Of a stretch of DNA of 64,000 nucleotides, positions 16,860-25,583 are shown in pieces. The stretch lies in NCBI GenBank assembly GCA_022710935.1, contig JAKLFY010000005.1:78087-142086 (forward strand). The letters are read 5' to 3'. Below the pieces are notes generated by a model. That model searched no databases. It had not been told where the DNA came from and saw only the letters and a program-made list of their open reading frames with translations. This DNA is from Verrucomicrobiota bacterium (GTDB taxonomy: Bacteria; Verrucomicrobiota; Verrucomicrobiia; Limisphaerales; J093). The first letter of the stretch is position 1; every line of letters starts with the position of its first letter. The translations under genes were made by a program, and so were the position numbers.

Positions 16860-17062
16860 ATTCATGAAGTGGAGCGGCGACGGCCCGTCGCCGAGAACAC
16901 ACCGTGTTCACTCGCAATGGCGGGGGACGAGACGTCCCCCCGCTCCAACGCCTTCGTGTTCACCGACAGAGCACGGGAGGGGCGACGTCCTCGTCGCCCG
17001 CAAACAGTGTCCGCAACTCTCATTGCCGGGGGACGAGACGTCCCCCCCTCCGGCCGTTTTGT
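16860..17062. repeat. Cluster of three GACGTC palindromes in a 407-bp non-coding gap
   Basis: The stretch 16742-17148 has no convincing gene. It contains two direct copies of GGGGGACGAGACGTCCCCCC (16922-16941 and 17028-17047), each preceded by a CATTGCC/CAATGGC word, and between them an inverted relative (GGAGGGGCGACGTCCTCGTC, 16977-17001). A fourth related hairpin (GCGACGGCCCGTCGC) lies at about 16869. Dispersed palindromic repeats; RNA hairpins would form on either strand. Confidence 0.65.
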
Positions 17063-17148
17063 CTTGATGAATTGGCGCTGTCCGGAACAGCGGAGTGTCG
17101 AAATGTTGTTTACGCCGGGGGGCGCTCGGCCGATTCTTGGTTCCGCGT

Positions 17149-18018
17149 ATGCCGAAACAAGCTTGGACAGTGGCAATGGTCCTGACAGCTCTGGTGGCTC
17201 TGGGAGTGGTGGGTCTGGCGTATTGGCATCGGGGCCTCGAACTGGCCGAGGAGCGCACCCAGGCCACTCAGGCCCGAGCCGAAGCGACCCGGGCTCGATC
17301 CGAAGCCATCGAGGCCCACGCTGGCGCGGCGGAGGCCGAAATGGCCGCCGCGACGAACCGGACGCGCGTTGCCGAACTCGAGACAGCGCTCGCGCAGGCC
17401 CAACAAACTCTCGATGATCTTCGCCGGCAAACGGAGCAGCACCACCAGAACCAGCAGTCGCTCGAAGCCGAGTTCCGGCGCGCCCTTGAATCCAAGGAGA
17501 TCACGATCTCCGAGCTTCAGGGCAAGCTGACGGTGGATATTCTCGATCGCATCCTGTTCGATTCGGGCGAGGCGGAGCTGAAGCCCGAAGGGCAGGAGAT
17601 CCTGGGCAAGGTGGCCGCGGTCCTGGCCCAGCATCCCAACCGCCGGATTCACGTCATCGGGCACACGGACAACGTCCCCATCCGGGCGTCGGCGCGCGCC
17701 CGCTACCCGAGCAACTGGGAACTGTCGACCGCGCGGGCATTGGCGGCGGTGCGCTTTCTGATCGATGAGGCGGGAGTTGAACCGCAAAGGTTGGGCGCTG
17801 TCGGCTACGGCGAGTTTCGTCCGCTGGCTGACAACGCCACGGCGGAAGGGCGCGCCAAGAATCGCCGCATCGCCATCGTGGTCTTGTCCGACGAGTTGGT
17901 TGGTTCGGATGCCGCGCCGCCTGCGCCTGTGTTGCCTGCGCCGCCCGCCGACACTCCGGATTCCGGATCGACCAACGCGCCCCCTGCGATTCCCCTGCCC
18001 GAGGCGGAGTCGTTCTAA
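17149..18018 (+). CDS. Membrane-anchored OmpA/MotB-domain protein with coiled-coil stalk
   Basis: 289 residues from the ATG at 17149 (MPKQAWTVAMVLTALVALGV), which puts one transmembrane anchor at residues ~7-25. Residues ~30-140 are an Ala/Glu/Arg-rich heptad region (coiled coil). The C-terminal OmpA domain (~148-262) shows ILFDSGEAELKPEGQEIL, HVIGHTDNVPI, NWELSTARALAAVRFL, GYGEFRPLADN and AKNRRIAIV, the peptidoglycan-binding signature. A Pro-rich tail follows. This is the layout of MotB-like or 'flagellar motor-like' OmpA proteins, but no motA/exbB partner is nearby, so a cell-envelope spacer that ties inner membrane to peptidoglycan is the better guess. Its stop TAA is the first triplet of a palindromic repeat. 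Confidence 0.85.
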   Translation: MPKQAWTVAMVLTALVALGVVGLAYWHRGLELAEERTQATQARAEATRARSEAIEAHAGAAEAEMAAATNRTRVAELETALAQAQQTLDDLRRQTEQHHQNQQSLEAEFRRALESKEITISELQGKLTVDILDRILFDSGEAELKPEGQEILGKVAAVLAQHPNRRIHVIGHTDNVPIRASARARYPSNWELSTARALAAVRFLIDEAGVEPQRLGAVGYGEFRPLADNATAEGRAKNRRIAIVVLSDELVGSDAAPPAPVLPAPPADTPDSGSTNAPPAIPLPEAESF

Positions 18019-18085
18019 CCCGCATAGCAGTCCTCCTGCGAAGTCTGACTGGCCTGTGCACTGACAAGGTGAAATATGCGGGTTA
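18015..18085 (+). repeat. CTAACCCGCAT...ATGCGGGTTA palindromic element, copy A
   Basis: 71 bases with terminal inverted repeats CTAACCCGCATA and TATGCGGGTTA. The whole sequence is an inverted copy of 26558-26630, including the internal words GCAGTCCTC, GCGAAGTCTGAC and CTGTGCAC. The first TAA is the stop codon of the OmpA-domain gene. Confidence 0.8.
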
Positions 18086-18139
18086 CCGCGCACAATCTGT
18101 TCGACAGTCCGCCTTGAGATGGGCTAGTGTTCCACCCTC

Positions 18140-18430
18140 ATGAGAACCAAGTCTGTTGCCATCGCGTGCGCTGCCGCACTGGCTCTGATCGGTTTCGCGC
18201 CGGCCTCCGCGCTTGCGGGTCCATCACCCGAAGCCGTCGTGGCCGATGTCCTGGTCGCCCGCCCGGCCTGCCTGGCGGTGACAGCGGTGGGCAGCGCCTT
18301 CTTCGTGGTCGCCTTGCCGTTCGCCGCGATCTCGAAGAGCACCAAGAAGACGGCCGAAGCGCTGGTGGTCAAACCGGCGAAGGCGACGTTCACGCGCCCG
18401 GTCGGCGATCTGGATGCTCTGATCAACTAA
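18140..18430 (+). CDS. Small exported or inner-membrane protein upstream of hemE
   Basis: 96 residues. A signal-like N-terminus (TKSVAIACAAALALIGFAPA, ASALA/G) is followed by a second hydrophobic segment (about 52-70, TAVGSAFFVVALPFAAIS) and a conserved-looking tail (KKTAEALVVKPAKATFTRPV). Small proteins with this G..FFV.LPF..I....K.AA..LVV.PA..TF.R tail are common in Gram-negative bacteria and lack a known function. The gene lies 66 bases before hemE on the same strand and may be co-transcribed. No strong ribosome-binding site is visible. Confidence 0.7.
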   Translation: MRTKSVAIACAAALALIGFAPASALAGPSPEAVVADVLVARPACLAVTAVGSAFFVVALPFAAISKSTKKTAEALVVKPAKATFTRPVGDLDALIN

Positions 18431-18496
18431 GGCCCTGCATTCGGCGCCCAGAGTCGCCCTCGATGCCTGACTCGCTCGCGGAGATGGGCCAGGATC

Positions 18497-19555
18497 GTGA
18501 ACCGAGTCACGCGCCCTCTCGAATTGCCGGGAACCAATCGCCAGCGCTTCCTCGATGCCTGCCGTTGCCGGAGGGTGGATCGCCCGCCCTTCTGGCTGAT
18601 GCGGCAGGCGGGCCGCGCACTTCCCGAGTACCGGCAGTTGAAGCAGGCGCATTCGTTCCTCGAGTTGGTGCGCACGCCTGATCTTGCCGCGGAAGTCACC
18701 CTGCAGCCGATCCGCCGTTTCCAATACGATGCCGCGATCCTGTTCAGCGACATTCTCGTGATTGCGGAGGCGCTGGGCCAGCCCTATGGGTTTCGGGACA
18801 CGGGCGGCATTCAGATGGCCTTTGCCATCCGATCGGCCGCGGAGATCGATCGGTTGGAGGTGACCGCGGTGCGCGATCGCCTCGCCTACGTGGCCCAGGC
18901 CCTGCGCCTGGTCAAACGGCAGCTCGGCGGTCAGACTGCGCTGATCGGGTTCGCGGGGGCTCCATGGACGCTCTCGAATTTCATGCTCGAGGGGGGCAGC
19001 GCACCCGAGTTCACGCGCGCCCGGTCATTGCTCGAAGACGAGCCCAAGCTCTACCACCGCCTTGCGGAGAAGCTCAGCGCAGCGATCGCAGACTACCTCC
19101 TGATGCAGGTCGACGCCGGAGCGGAAGCGGTTCAGATCTTCGACACGCTGGCGGGATCTCTGGGCGACGCGCGGTTCGTCGAGGCCTCGGCCCGGTGGCT
19201 GGGGGAGATCATCGGGCGCATCGGCGGACGCGTGCCGGTCATTCTCTTTGCCAAGGGGATCAACCAATCCTGGCCGGTCCTGGCGCGGACAGGCGCCGAC
19301 GTGCTGAGTGTGGATGCCTCGGTGCGCCTGAGCGGCCTGCGCGCACAACTCCCGCCCGGAATCGCCGTGCAAGGAAACCTGGACCCGGCCTGGCTGCGGA
19401 CAACGCCCGCTCAGGTGCGCGACGCGACGCGCCAGATCCTCGATGAGATGCGCGACTGCCGGGGGCACATCTTCAACCTGGGCCACGGCGTGCCGCCGGA
19501 TGCGGCGTTGGAAAACCTCGAGGCGCTGGCCGAGACCGTGCGGGGTTTTGCATGA
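18497..19555 (+). CDS. hemE: Uroporphyrinogen decarboxylase
   Basis: 352 residues from a GTG start. The signature PPFWLMRQAGRALPEYRQL (about 30-48; Arg residues that hold the substrate carboxylates) is present, as are FSDILVIAEALGQPYGF, FAGAPWTLSNFMLEG, VDAGAEAVQIFDTLAG and FNLGHGVPPDAALENL. It removes four acetate carboxyls from uroporphyrinogen III to give coproporphyrinogen III in haem synthesis; cytosolic. Its TGA overlaps the ATG of hemN by four bases (ATGA), a translationally coupled pair performing consecutive steps. Confidence 0.96.
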   Translation: MNRVTRPLELPGTNRQRFLDACRCRRVDRPPFWLMRQAGRALPEYRQLKQAHSFLELVRTPDLAAEVTLQPIRRFQYDAAILFSDILVIAEALGQPYGFRDTGGIQMAFAIRSAAEIDRLEVTAVRDRLAYVAQALRLVKRQLGGQTALIGFAGAPWTLSNFMLEGGSAPEFTRARSLLEDEPKLYHRLAEKLSAAIADYLLMQVDAGAEAVQIFDTLAGSLGDARFVEASARWLGEIIGRIGGRVPVILFAKGINQSWPVLARTGADVLSVDASVRLSGLRAQLPPGIAVQGNLDPAWLRTTPAQVRDATRQILDEMRDCRGHIFNLGHGVPPDAALENLEALAETVRGFA

Positions 19556-20931
19556 GCACCCGACCGTTGCGCGTCGATCTCGACCTGGTGAAGAAGTACA
19601 ACGTGTCGGGTCCCCGGTACACGTCGTACCCGCCCGCGACGCTCTTCACCGACCGCTTGCCGGTAGGTGATGTCCTGGACAACATCGCGCGCAACAACGC
19701 GGCGCCCCGCGGCCTCTCGCTCTATTTCCATCTTCCCTTCTGCGAGACGCTCTGCTGGTTCTGCGGCTGCACGACCGTCATCACCACGGACCCCCGCAAG
19801 AGCGCCGCGTACGTCGAAACCCTCGGGCGCGAGATGGAGCGGATGCGCCCGCTTTTGGACGGTGACCGCCGGGTGGTTCAGGTGCATTTTGGGGGCGGAT
19901 CGCCCACGTTCTGCCGTCCCGAGCAGCTCCGCCGCCTCGGCGCCCTGATCCACCGCCACTTCCCATTCGCGGACGGCATCGAGGCCGGGGTCGAGATCGA
20001 CCCGCGCCGGCTCACACGGGATCATTTGGCCGCCCTGCGCGAGATCGGGTTCAACCGGGCGTCGATCGGAGTCCAGGACAACAATCCCGAGGTCCAAAAA
20101 GCGGTGCACCGGATCCAGCCGCCCGAACTCACCGCCCAAGCGGCCGGCTGGGTGCGGGAGACCGGGTTCGGTTCGCTGAACATCGACCTGATCTATGGCC
20201 TGCCTTTCCAGACCGTGGCGAGCTTCGACCGGACACTCGATGAAATCCTCGAGTTGGCGCCCGACCGGTTCGCCGTGTTCAGCTACGCGCATGTGCCCTG
20301 GATGAAGCCGGCGCAGAGGATCGTCGAGGCCAGGAACCTGCCCACGCCCGAGACCAAACTCCAACTGCTCAAACTGACCATCGAGAAGCTGACGGCATCC
20401 GGCTACGTGTATATCGGCATGGACCACTTTGCCCGCCCGGACGACGAGTTGGCCGTCGCCCAGCAGGCCGGCACGCTCCAGCGCAACTTCCAGGGCTACA
20501 GCACCCGCGGCGGCGCCGACATCTACGGGTTCGGCATGTCCTCGATCTCGCAGACCCAGGACGCTTACTGGCAGAATCTCAAGGACCTCGACGCCTATCG
20601 CGCCAAGGTTGACAGTGGCGACCTGCCTTATGCCCGCGGCTATGTGCTGAACAAGGATGACCGCATCCGCCGCGAGACGATCATGCAGATCATGTGCAAC
20701 CTGGGCGTCGACTACACCGTCCTGTCGCACCGCCTGGGCATCGACTTCCCCGACTACTTTGCGAAGGAGTTGGCGTCCCTCGGCGATCTCGAGGCGGACG
20801 GCCTGATTGTGTGCACCCCCTCCCGGATCGTTGTGACCGACCTGGGCCGCCTCCTGGTCCGCATCATTGCGATGCGATTCGATGCCCACTTGCCCAAACC
20901 GGGCGCGCGCCGGCACGCCATGACCATTTGA
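19552..20931 (+). CDS. hemN: Oxygen-independent coproporphyrinogen III dehydrogenase (radical SAM)
   Basis: 459 residues. The motif YFHLPFCETLCWFCGCTT carries the CxxxCxxC cluster ligands plus the extra Cys seen in true HemN; PRYTSYPPA at the N-terminus and VHFGGGSPTF, RASIGVQDNNPEVQKAVHRIQ and GYSTRGGADIYGFGMSSISQ downstream are family hallmarks distinguishing it from HemW. It converts coproporphyrinogen III to protoporphyrinogen IX without oxygen, so the cell can make haem anaerobically. Coupled to hemE; the following sulfatase gene starts only 15 bases after its stop. Confidence 0.96.
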   Translation: MSTRPLRVDLDLVKKYNVSGPRYTSYPPATLFTDRLPVGDVLDNIARNNAAPRGLSLYFHLPFCETLCWFCGCTTVITTDPRKSAAYVETLGREMERMRPLLDGDRRVVQVHFGGGSPTFCRPEQLRRLGALIHRHFPFADGIEAGVEIDPRRLTRDHLAALREIGFNRASIGVQDNNPEVQKAVHRIQPPELTAQAAGWVRETGFGSLNIDLIYGLPFQTVASFDRTLDEILELAPDRFAVFSYAHVPWMKPAQRIVEARNLPTPETKLQLLKLTIEKLTASGYVYIGMDHFARPDDELAVAQQAGTLQRNFQGYSTRGGADIYGFGMSSISQTQDAYWQNLKDLDAYRAKVDSGDLPYARGYVLNKDDRIRRETIMQIMCNLGVDYTVLSHRLGIDFPDYFAKELASLGDLEADGLIVCTPSRIVVTDLGRLLVRIIAMRFDAHLPKPGARRHAMTI

Positions 20932-20946
20932 AGGGGCAATCGACCT

Positions 20947-23900
20947 ATGAGAACCATCCTCACCCGCTTTGCAGTGCGATGGCATCGAGTCGTCCGCTCC
21001 AACCACGGATCGAACCCGGTCGCCGCATGTCGGGACAGGCGCAAAGGTCCGCGCGCGGCAGCGCCCGCCGCGAGTTCTCCGATCCGTGCCCATCCGCGTT
21101 CATCCGTGGCTGTCTGGCTGCGGCTCTGCTGTTTCTGGTTCGTTGCGCTCCTGTGCGGCCAGGCCCTCGCCGCGCCAAAGCCGAACATCGTCCTCATCTT
21201 TATTGACGATATGGGCTGGGGTGACCTGTCATGTTTTGGCAATCAGGACGCGAGCACCCCCCAAGTGGATCGCCTGGCTGCCGAGGGGATCCGGTTCTCC
21301 CAGTTCTACGTCAACGCCCCCATCTGCTCGCCATCCCGCTGCGCACTCGCCACCGGCCAGTACCCGCAGCGCTGGCGCATCACATCGTACCTGAGCAACC
21401 GTGCCGACAACGACCGCCGCGGCATGGCCCAAAGGCTTGATCCGAAGGCGCCGGTCCTGGCCCGCATCCTCAGACAGAACGGCTACGCCACCGGGCACTT
21501 CGGCAAGTGGCATCTGGGTGGCCAGCGGGACGTGGACGATGCCCCGCCGATCGTCGACTACGGTTTTGATGAGACGCTCACCAACTTCGAGGGCATGGGC
21601 GCAAAACTTCTGCCGCTCACCCTCAAGCCTGGCGACACGCAACCGGGTCGCATCTGGGCCGACGCCGAACGCCTCGGCGGCCCCGTGACCTGGATGCAGC
21701 GTTCGGAAATCACCGGCGGCTTCGTCAGCGCCGCCGTGGCCTTCATCAACCGGTCGGTGGCGGACGACAAACCGTTTTACATCAACCTTTGGCCCGACGA
21801 TGTCCATTCGCCTTACTGGCCGCCCGTGGCGAAATGGGGGGACGGCACCAAGCGCGCCCTCTATCTTGCCGTGCTCGAGGAAATGGACCGGCAATTCGGA
21901 CGCCTCTTCGACCATATTCGCAACACGCCGGCGCTGCGCGACAACACGCTTATCCTTGTCTGCTCCGACAACGGCCCTGAGGCGGGCGCCGGAAGCGCGG
22001 GTCCGTTCCGCGGCGGCAAGGCCACGCTCTACGAGGGCGGGACGCGGTCGCCGCTTGTGGTTTGGGGGCCGGGTCTGATGGCGCAGGGCAGGGCTGGCAC
22101 GCGCAACGATACCTCGGTCTTTGCCGCCTTCGATCTCGCGCCTTCACTCCTGGCCGTCGCCGGAATCGCCGCGCCCGCCGATGTCGCGTTCGATGGCGAG
22201 AATGTCGCGCCGGTCCTGCTGGGCCAAAGCGCCGCCTCGCGCACCGCCCCGTTGTTCTGGCGCCGTCCGCCCGACCGCAAGAGGGCCTATGGGTCCGGTC
22301 CGCTGCCCGACCTCTCGATGCGCGAGGGCGACTGGAAGCTGCTCTGCGAGTTCGACGGCACTCGACCGCGGCTCTACGACCTTGCCGCGGACCCCGGTGA
22401 ATCGGTCAACTGCGCCCCGGAACGACCCGACTTGGTCGCCCGGCTCACCAGGATGTTGCTCGAATGGAATCGAACGATGCCGCCGGACAACGGCCCGGCC
22501 CTCGCCGCGGGCAAGCCCAACGTCCTCTTCATCGCCATCGACGATCAAAACGACTGGATCGGGCATCTGCGGGGACATCCGATGGCAAGGACGCCGCATC
22601 TGGACAGCCTCGCCGCGCGCGGCACGACGTTTCTCAACGCCCATTGCCAGTCCCCGCTCTGCAATCCGTCGCGATCGAGCCTCCTGCTCGGCCTGCGGCC
22701 GACGACCACAGGCATCTACGGCCTTGCGCCTGCCTTTCGCACCCTGCCCGAATGGAAGGACCGCGTGACACTCCCACAGCATTTTGCCGCGCACGGCTAC
22801 CGGACCGCCGCCACGGGAAAGATCTTCCACGGCGGCACCGACGCCGGCGGTGGGGCGGGAAAGGCGAACGCGGCGGACGGAACCGGGCGCGCGCCCGAAT
22901 TCCATGTCACCGCCCCGTATGGCGGCGTGGGCTCACGTCCGCCGAAGAAGCTCATCCCGCCCACGCCCATGGGCAATCACCCGCTGATGGATTGGGGCGT
23001 CTGGCCGCTCGACGACGACGACACGACCAAAGGCGATTACCAGGTTGCTTCGTGGACCGCCGAGCAGATCCGAACGGCGCCGAAGGACCGCCCGTTCTTC
23101 ATCGCCGCCGGCTTCTTCCTGCCGCACGTGCCGTGCTATGCCACGCAGAAGTGGTTTGATCTCTACCCGGACGACGACAGCGTGCTGCCGCGCATCCTCG
23201 AAGGCGATCGCGAGGATACGCCGCGCTTCTCGTGGTACCTCCACTGGGAACTGCCCGAGCCGCGGCTGAAATGGGTCAAGGAAAACAACCAGTGGCGCAA
23301 TCTGGTCCGCAGCTACCTCGCCTGCACCAGCTTCGTCGATGCCCAGATTGGGCGCCTCCTCGCCGCCCTCGAAGAGTCCGGCCAGGCCGGCAACACGGTC
23401 GTCGTCGTGTGGGGCGACAACGGCTGGCATCTCGGAGAGAAGGGCATCACCGGCAAGAACACCCTCTGGGACGAGAGCACGCGTGTCCCTCTTGTCTTTG
23501 CCGGTCCCGGCGTGAAGGCGGGTCAGCGCTGCGCCCAGCCCGCCGAGTTGCTCGACATCTACCCCACGCTCATCGAGTTGGCCGGTCTGCCGACGATCGA
23601 GGATCTCGAAGGCATCAGCCTCGGGCCCCAACTGCGCGACGCCTCGACCAAACGCGAGCGCCCCGCCCTGACCAGCCACAACCAGGGAAACCACGGCGTC
23701 CGCAGCGAACGGTGGCGCTACATCCGCTACGCCGACGGCAGCGAGGAACTGTACGACATGCAGACCGACCCGCACGCATGGCACAACCTTGCGGCTCGAT
23801 CCGGGCACGCCGCCATCATTGCGGAGCACAAGAGGTGGCTGCCCAGGGTGGATCGCCCGCCCGCGCCCAACAGCGCCCACCGGGTCCTGACCTACGACGC

Positions 23901-23964
23901 GGCGACCGACACCGCGGTCTGGGAAGGCACGATTGTGAAACGCGGCGACCCGATCCCGCAGTGA
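20947..23964 (+). CDS. Two-headed secreted sulfatase (two complete S1-type sulfatase domains)
   Basis: 1005 residues in one uninterrupted frame; AAGGGG sits 8-9 bases before the ATG. A hydrophobic signal segment appears only at about 54-76 (LRLCCFWFVALLC, ALAA/PKPN), so an in-frame GTG at 21106 may be the true start. Domain 1 (~79-510): KPNIVLIFIDDMGWGDL metal site, C127 in CSPSR (formylglycine target), GHFGKWHLGG, VCSDNGPE. Domain 2 (~523-1000): KPNVLFIAIDDQNDW, C572 in CNPSR, TAATGKIFHGG, WGDNGWHLGEKG, close to the iduronate-2-sulfatase-like group. Both have Cys-type sites and so need a formylglycine-generating enzyme, which is not in the window. Predicted to desulfate sugars in the periplasm. 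Confidence 0.88.
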   Translation: MRTILTRFAVRWHRVVRSNHGSNPVAACRDRRKGPRAAAPAASSPIRAHPRSSVAVWLRLCCFWFVALLCGQALAAPKPNIVLIFIDDMGWGDLSCFGNQDASTPQVDRLAAEGIRFSQFYVNAPICSPSRCALATGQYPQRWRITSYLSNRADNDRRGMAQRLDPKAPVLARILRQNGYATGHFGKWHLGGQRDVDDAPPIVDYGFDETLTNFEGMGAKLLPLTLKPGDTQPGRIWADAERLGGPVTWMQRSEITGGFVSAAVAFINRSVADDKPFYINLWPDDVHSPYWPPVAKWGDGTKRALYLAVLEEMDRQFGRLFDHIRNTPALRDNTLILVCSDNGPEAGAGSAGPFRGGKATLYEGGTRSPLVVWGPGLMAQGRAGTRNDTSVFAAFDLAPSLLAVAGIAAPADVAFDGENVAPVLLGQSAASRTAPLFWRRPPDRKRAYGSGPLPDLSMREGDWKLLCEFDGTRPRLYDLAADPGESVNCAPERPDLVARLTRMLLEWNRTMPPDNGPALAAGKPNVLFIAIDDQNDWIGHLRGHPMARTPHLDSLAARGTTFLNAHCQSPLCNPSRSSLLLGLRPTTTGIYGLAPAFRTLPEWKDRVTLPQHFAAHGYRTAATGKIFHGGTDAGGGAGKANAADGTGRAPEFHVTAPYGGVGSRPPKKLIPPTPMGNHPLMDWGVWPLDDDDTTKGDYQVASWTAEQIRTAPKDRPFFIAAGFFLPHVPCYATQKWFDLYPDDDSVLPRILEGDREDTPRFSWYLHWELPEPRLKWVKENNQWRNLVRSYLACTSFVDAQIGRLLAALEESGQAGNTVVVVWGDNGWHLGEKGITGKNTLWDESTRVPLVFAGPGVKAGQRCAQPAELLDIYPTLIELAGLPTIEDLEGISLGPQLRDASTKRERPALTSHNQGNHGVRSERWRYIRYADGSEELYDMQTDPHAWHNLAARSGHAAIIAEHKRWLPRVDRPPAPNSAHRVLTYDAATDTAVWEGTIVKRGDPIPQ

Positions 23965-24025
23965 GAGTTGAGCGCGTGCATCTGAGGCCTTGCATTGGCC
24001 GCGCGCATCGAAGGATACTTCCTCC

Positions 24026-25522
24026 ATGAACCTCACACGGCACCTCAGAGCCTCCTTGCTTTGCCTTGCGCTCGTCACCGTTTTCTCCGGTTCCTCGATC
24101 GCCGCAGCGCGCCCGAACGTCCTGTTCCTCATCTCGGATGACTTGAACAACTACCTCGGTTGTTACGGCGATCCGCGCGCGAAGACGCCGCACATCGACC
24201 GGCTCGCGGCTCGGGGCGTGCGGTTCGACCGCGCGTACTGCGCCTTTCCCCTGTGCGGGCCGAGCCGCAATGCGATGCTCACCGGGTTGTATCCCAACAG
24301 CAACGGCATCCTCGCGAACGCCCAGATCTTCCGGCAGACCATTCCCGCGCACGCCAGCCTGCCGCAGACCTTTCGGCGCGCCGGCTGGTTCGCCGCGCGC
24401 ATCGGCAAGCTGTATCATTACAACGTGCCCCGATCGATCGGAACCGATGGGCACGACGACCCGGCGTCGTGGGAACTCGAGTTGAATCCGGCCGGCGTGG
24501 ATCGCCTCGATGAGGAGCCGAACATCTTCACCCTCACGCCGGGGCAGTTCGGCGGCACGCTGAGCTGGTACGCGTCGCCCAAGGACGATGCGCATCACAC
24601 CGACGGCAAGATCGCGGCGGACGCCGAGTGGGTGCTGGAACGCTGCGCAAAACAGAAAGACCGCCCGTTCTTTCTCGCCGTCGGTTTCTTCCGTCCGCAC
24701 ACACCCTATGTGGCGCCCAAGACACCCTACTTCAATTGGTATCCCGAGGCGCAGATGCCCCTGCATCCCACGGTGGACCAGAACCCGCCGGAAGTCCCCG
24801 CCGCCGCGTTGGGCAGCTACAAGAAAGAGCAGGACAAACTGACCGACGCGTTGCGACGCCAGTGCGTTCAGGCCTACTACGCCAGCATCAGCTTCATGGA
24901 CGCCCAGGTGGGCCGGGTCGTGGACGCGCTCGACCGCCTCGGTCTGGCGAACAACACCATCATCGTCTTCACCAGCGACCACGGCTATCACATGGGCGAA
25001 CATGGGTTGTGGCAGAAGATGAGCCTGTTCGAGGGCAGCGCGCGCGTGCCGCTGCTCATTGTGGCGCCCGGGGTAACGCCTCGAGGCGCCGTGGCGAAAT
25101 CCCCCGTGAGCCATCTGGACCTTTACCCCACCCTGGCCGAATTGGGCGGCGTGACAACGCCGTCGAACCTGCAAGGCCAGAGCCTCGTGCCGCTGTTGAA
25201 AGACCCGAACGCGCAGGGCCGCGGCTGGGCGCTCACCCAGGTCACCCGCGGCAGCGGCGCCAAACGCTTCTTCGGCTACAGCCTGCGCACACCGCGCTGG
25301 CGTTACACCGAGTGGGATGAAGGCCGGGCGGGCACCGAGCTTTACGATCACGACAACGACCCGCGGGAACTCGCCAATCTCGCCGGCAAGGCCGAGCACG
25401 CCGCGACCATCGCCGAGTTGAGCGCGCGGGTCCGCGCCGCCGCCAGGACATCCTTCCCCGCCGATGGTCAGACGCCCGCAATTCGACAGAACTTCCTCTG
25501 GCCTCCCAATCTGACCGATTAG
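24026..25522 (+). CDS. Secreted sulfatase (iduronate-2-sulfatase-like)
   Basis: 498 residues from the ATG at 24026, which opens a signal peptide (residues 1-28, SSIAAA/RPN). Motifs: RPNVLFLISDDLNNYLGCYG metal site; C77 in CAFPLCGPSR, the formylglycine position; ARIGKLYHYNVP; VFTSDHGYHMGEHGLWQK with metal-binding Asp/His; and RWRYTEW near the C-terminus. It resembles domain 2 of the upstream double sulfatase and probably arose in the same expansion. Acts in the periplasm or outside on sulfated sugars. Sixty-one bases downstream of the double sulfatase, same strand. Its stop TAG runs into CCCGG, a repeat-end signature. Confidence 0.92.
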   Translation: MNLTRHLRASLLCLALVTVFSGSSIAAARPNVLFLISDDLNNYLGCYGDPRAKTPHIDRLAARGVRFDRAYCAFPLCGPSRNAMLTGLYPNSNGILANAQIFRQTIPAHASLPQTFRRAGWFAARIGKLYHYNVPRSIGTDGHDDPASWELELNPAGVDRLDEEPNIFTLTPGQFGGTLSWYASPKDDAHHTDGKIAADAEWVLERCAKQKDRPFFLAVGFFRPHTPYVAPKTPYFNWYPEAQMPLHPTVDQNPPEVPAAALGSYKKEQDKLTDALRRQCVQAYYASISFMDAQVGRVVDALDRLGLANNTIIVFTSDHGYHMGEHGLWQKMSLFEGSARVPLLIVAPGVTPRGAVAKSPVSHLDLYPTLAELGGVTTPSNLQGQSLVPLLKDPNAQGRGWALTQVTRGSGAKRFFGYSLRTPRWRYTEWDEGRAGTELYDHDNDPRELANLAGKAEHAATIAELSARVRAAARTSFPADGQTPAIRQNFLWPPNLTD

Positions 25523-25583
25523 CCCGGTTTTTTCATCGCCTTTGGGCCGCTCGACTTTCATCCTGCAAGAAACGCCTGAACCC

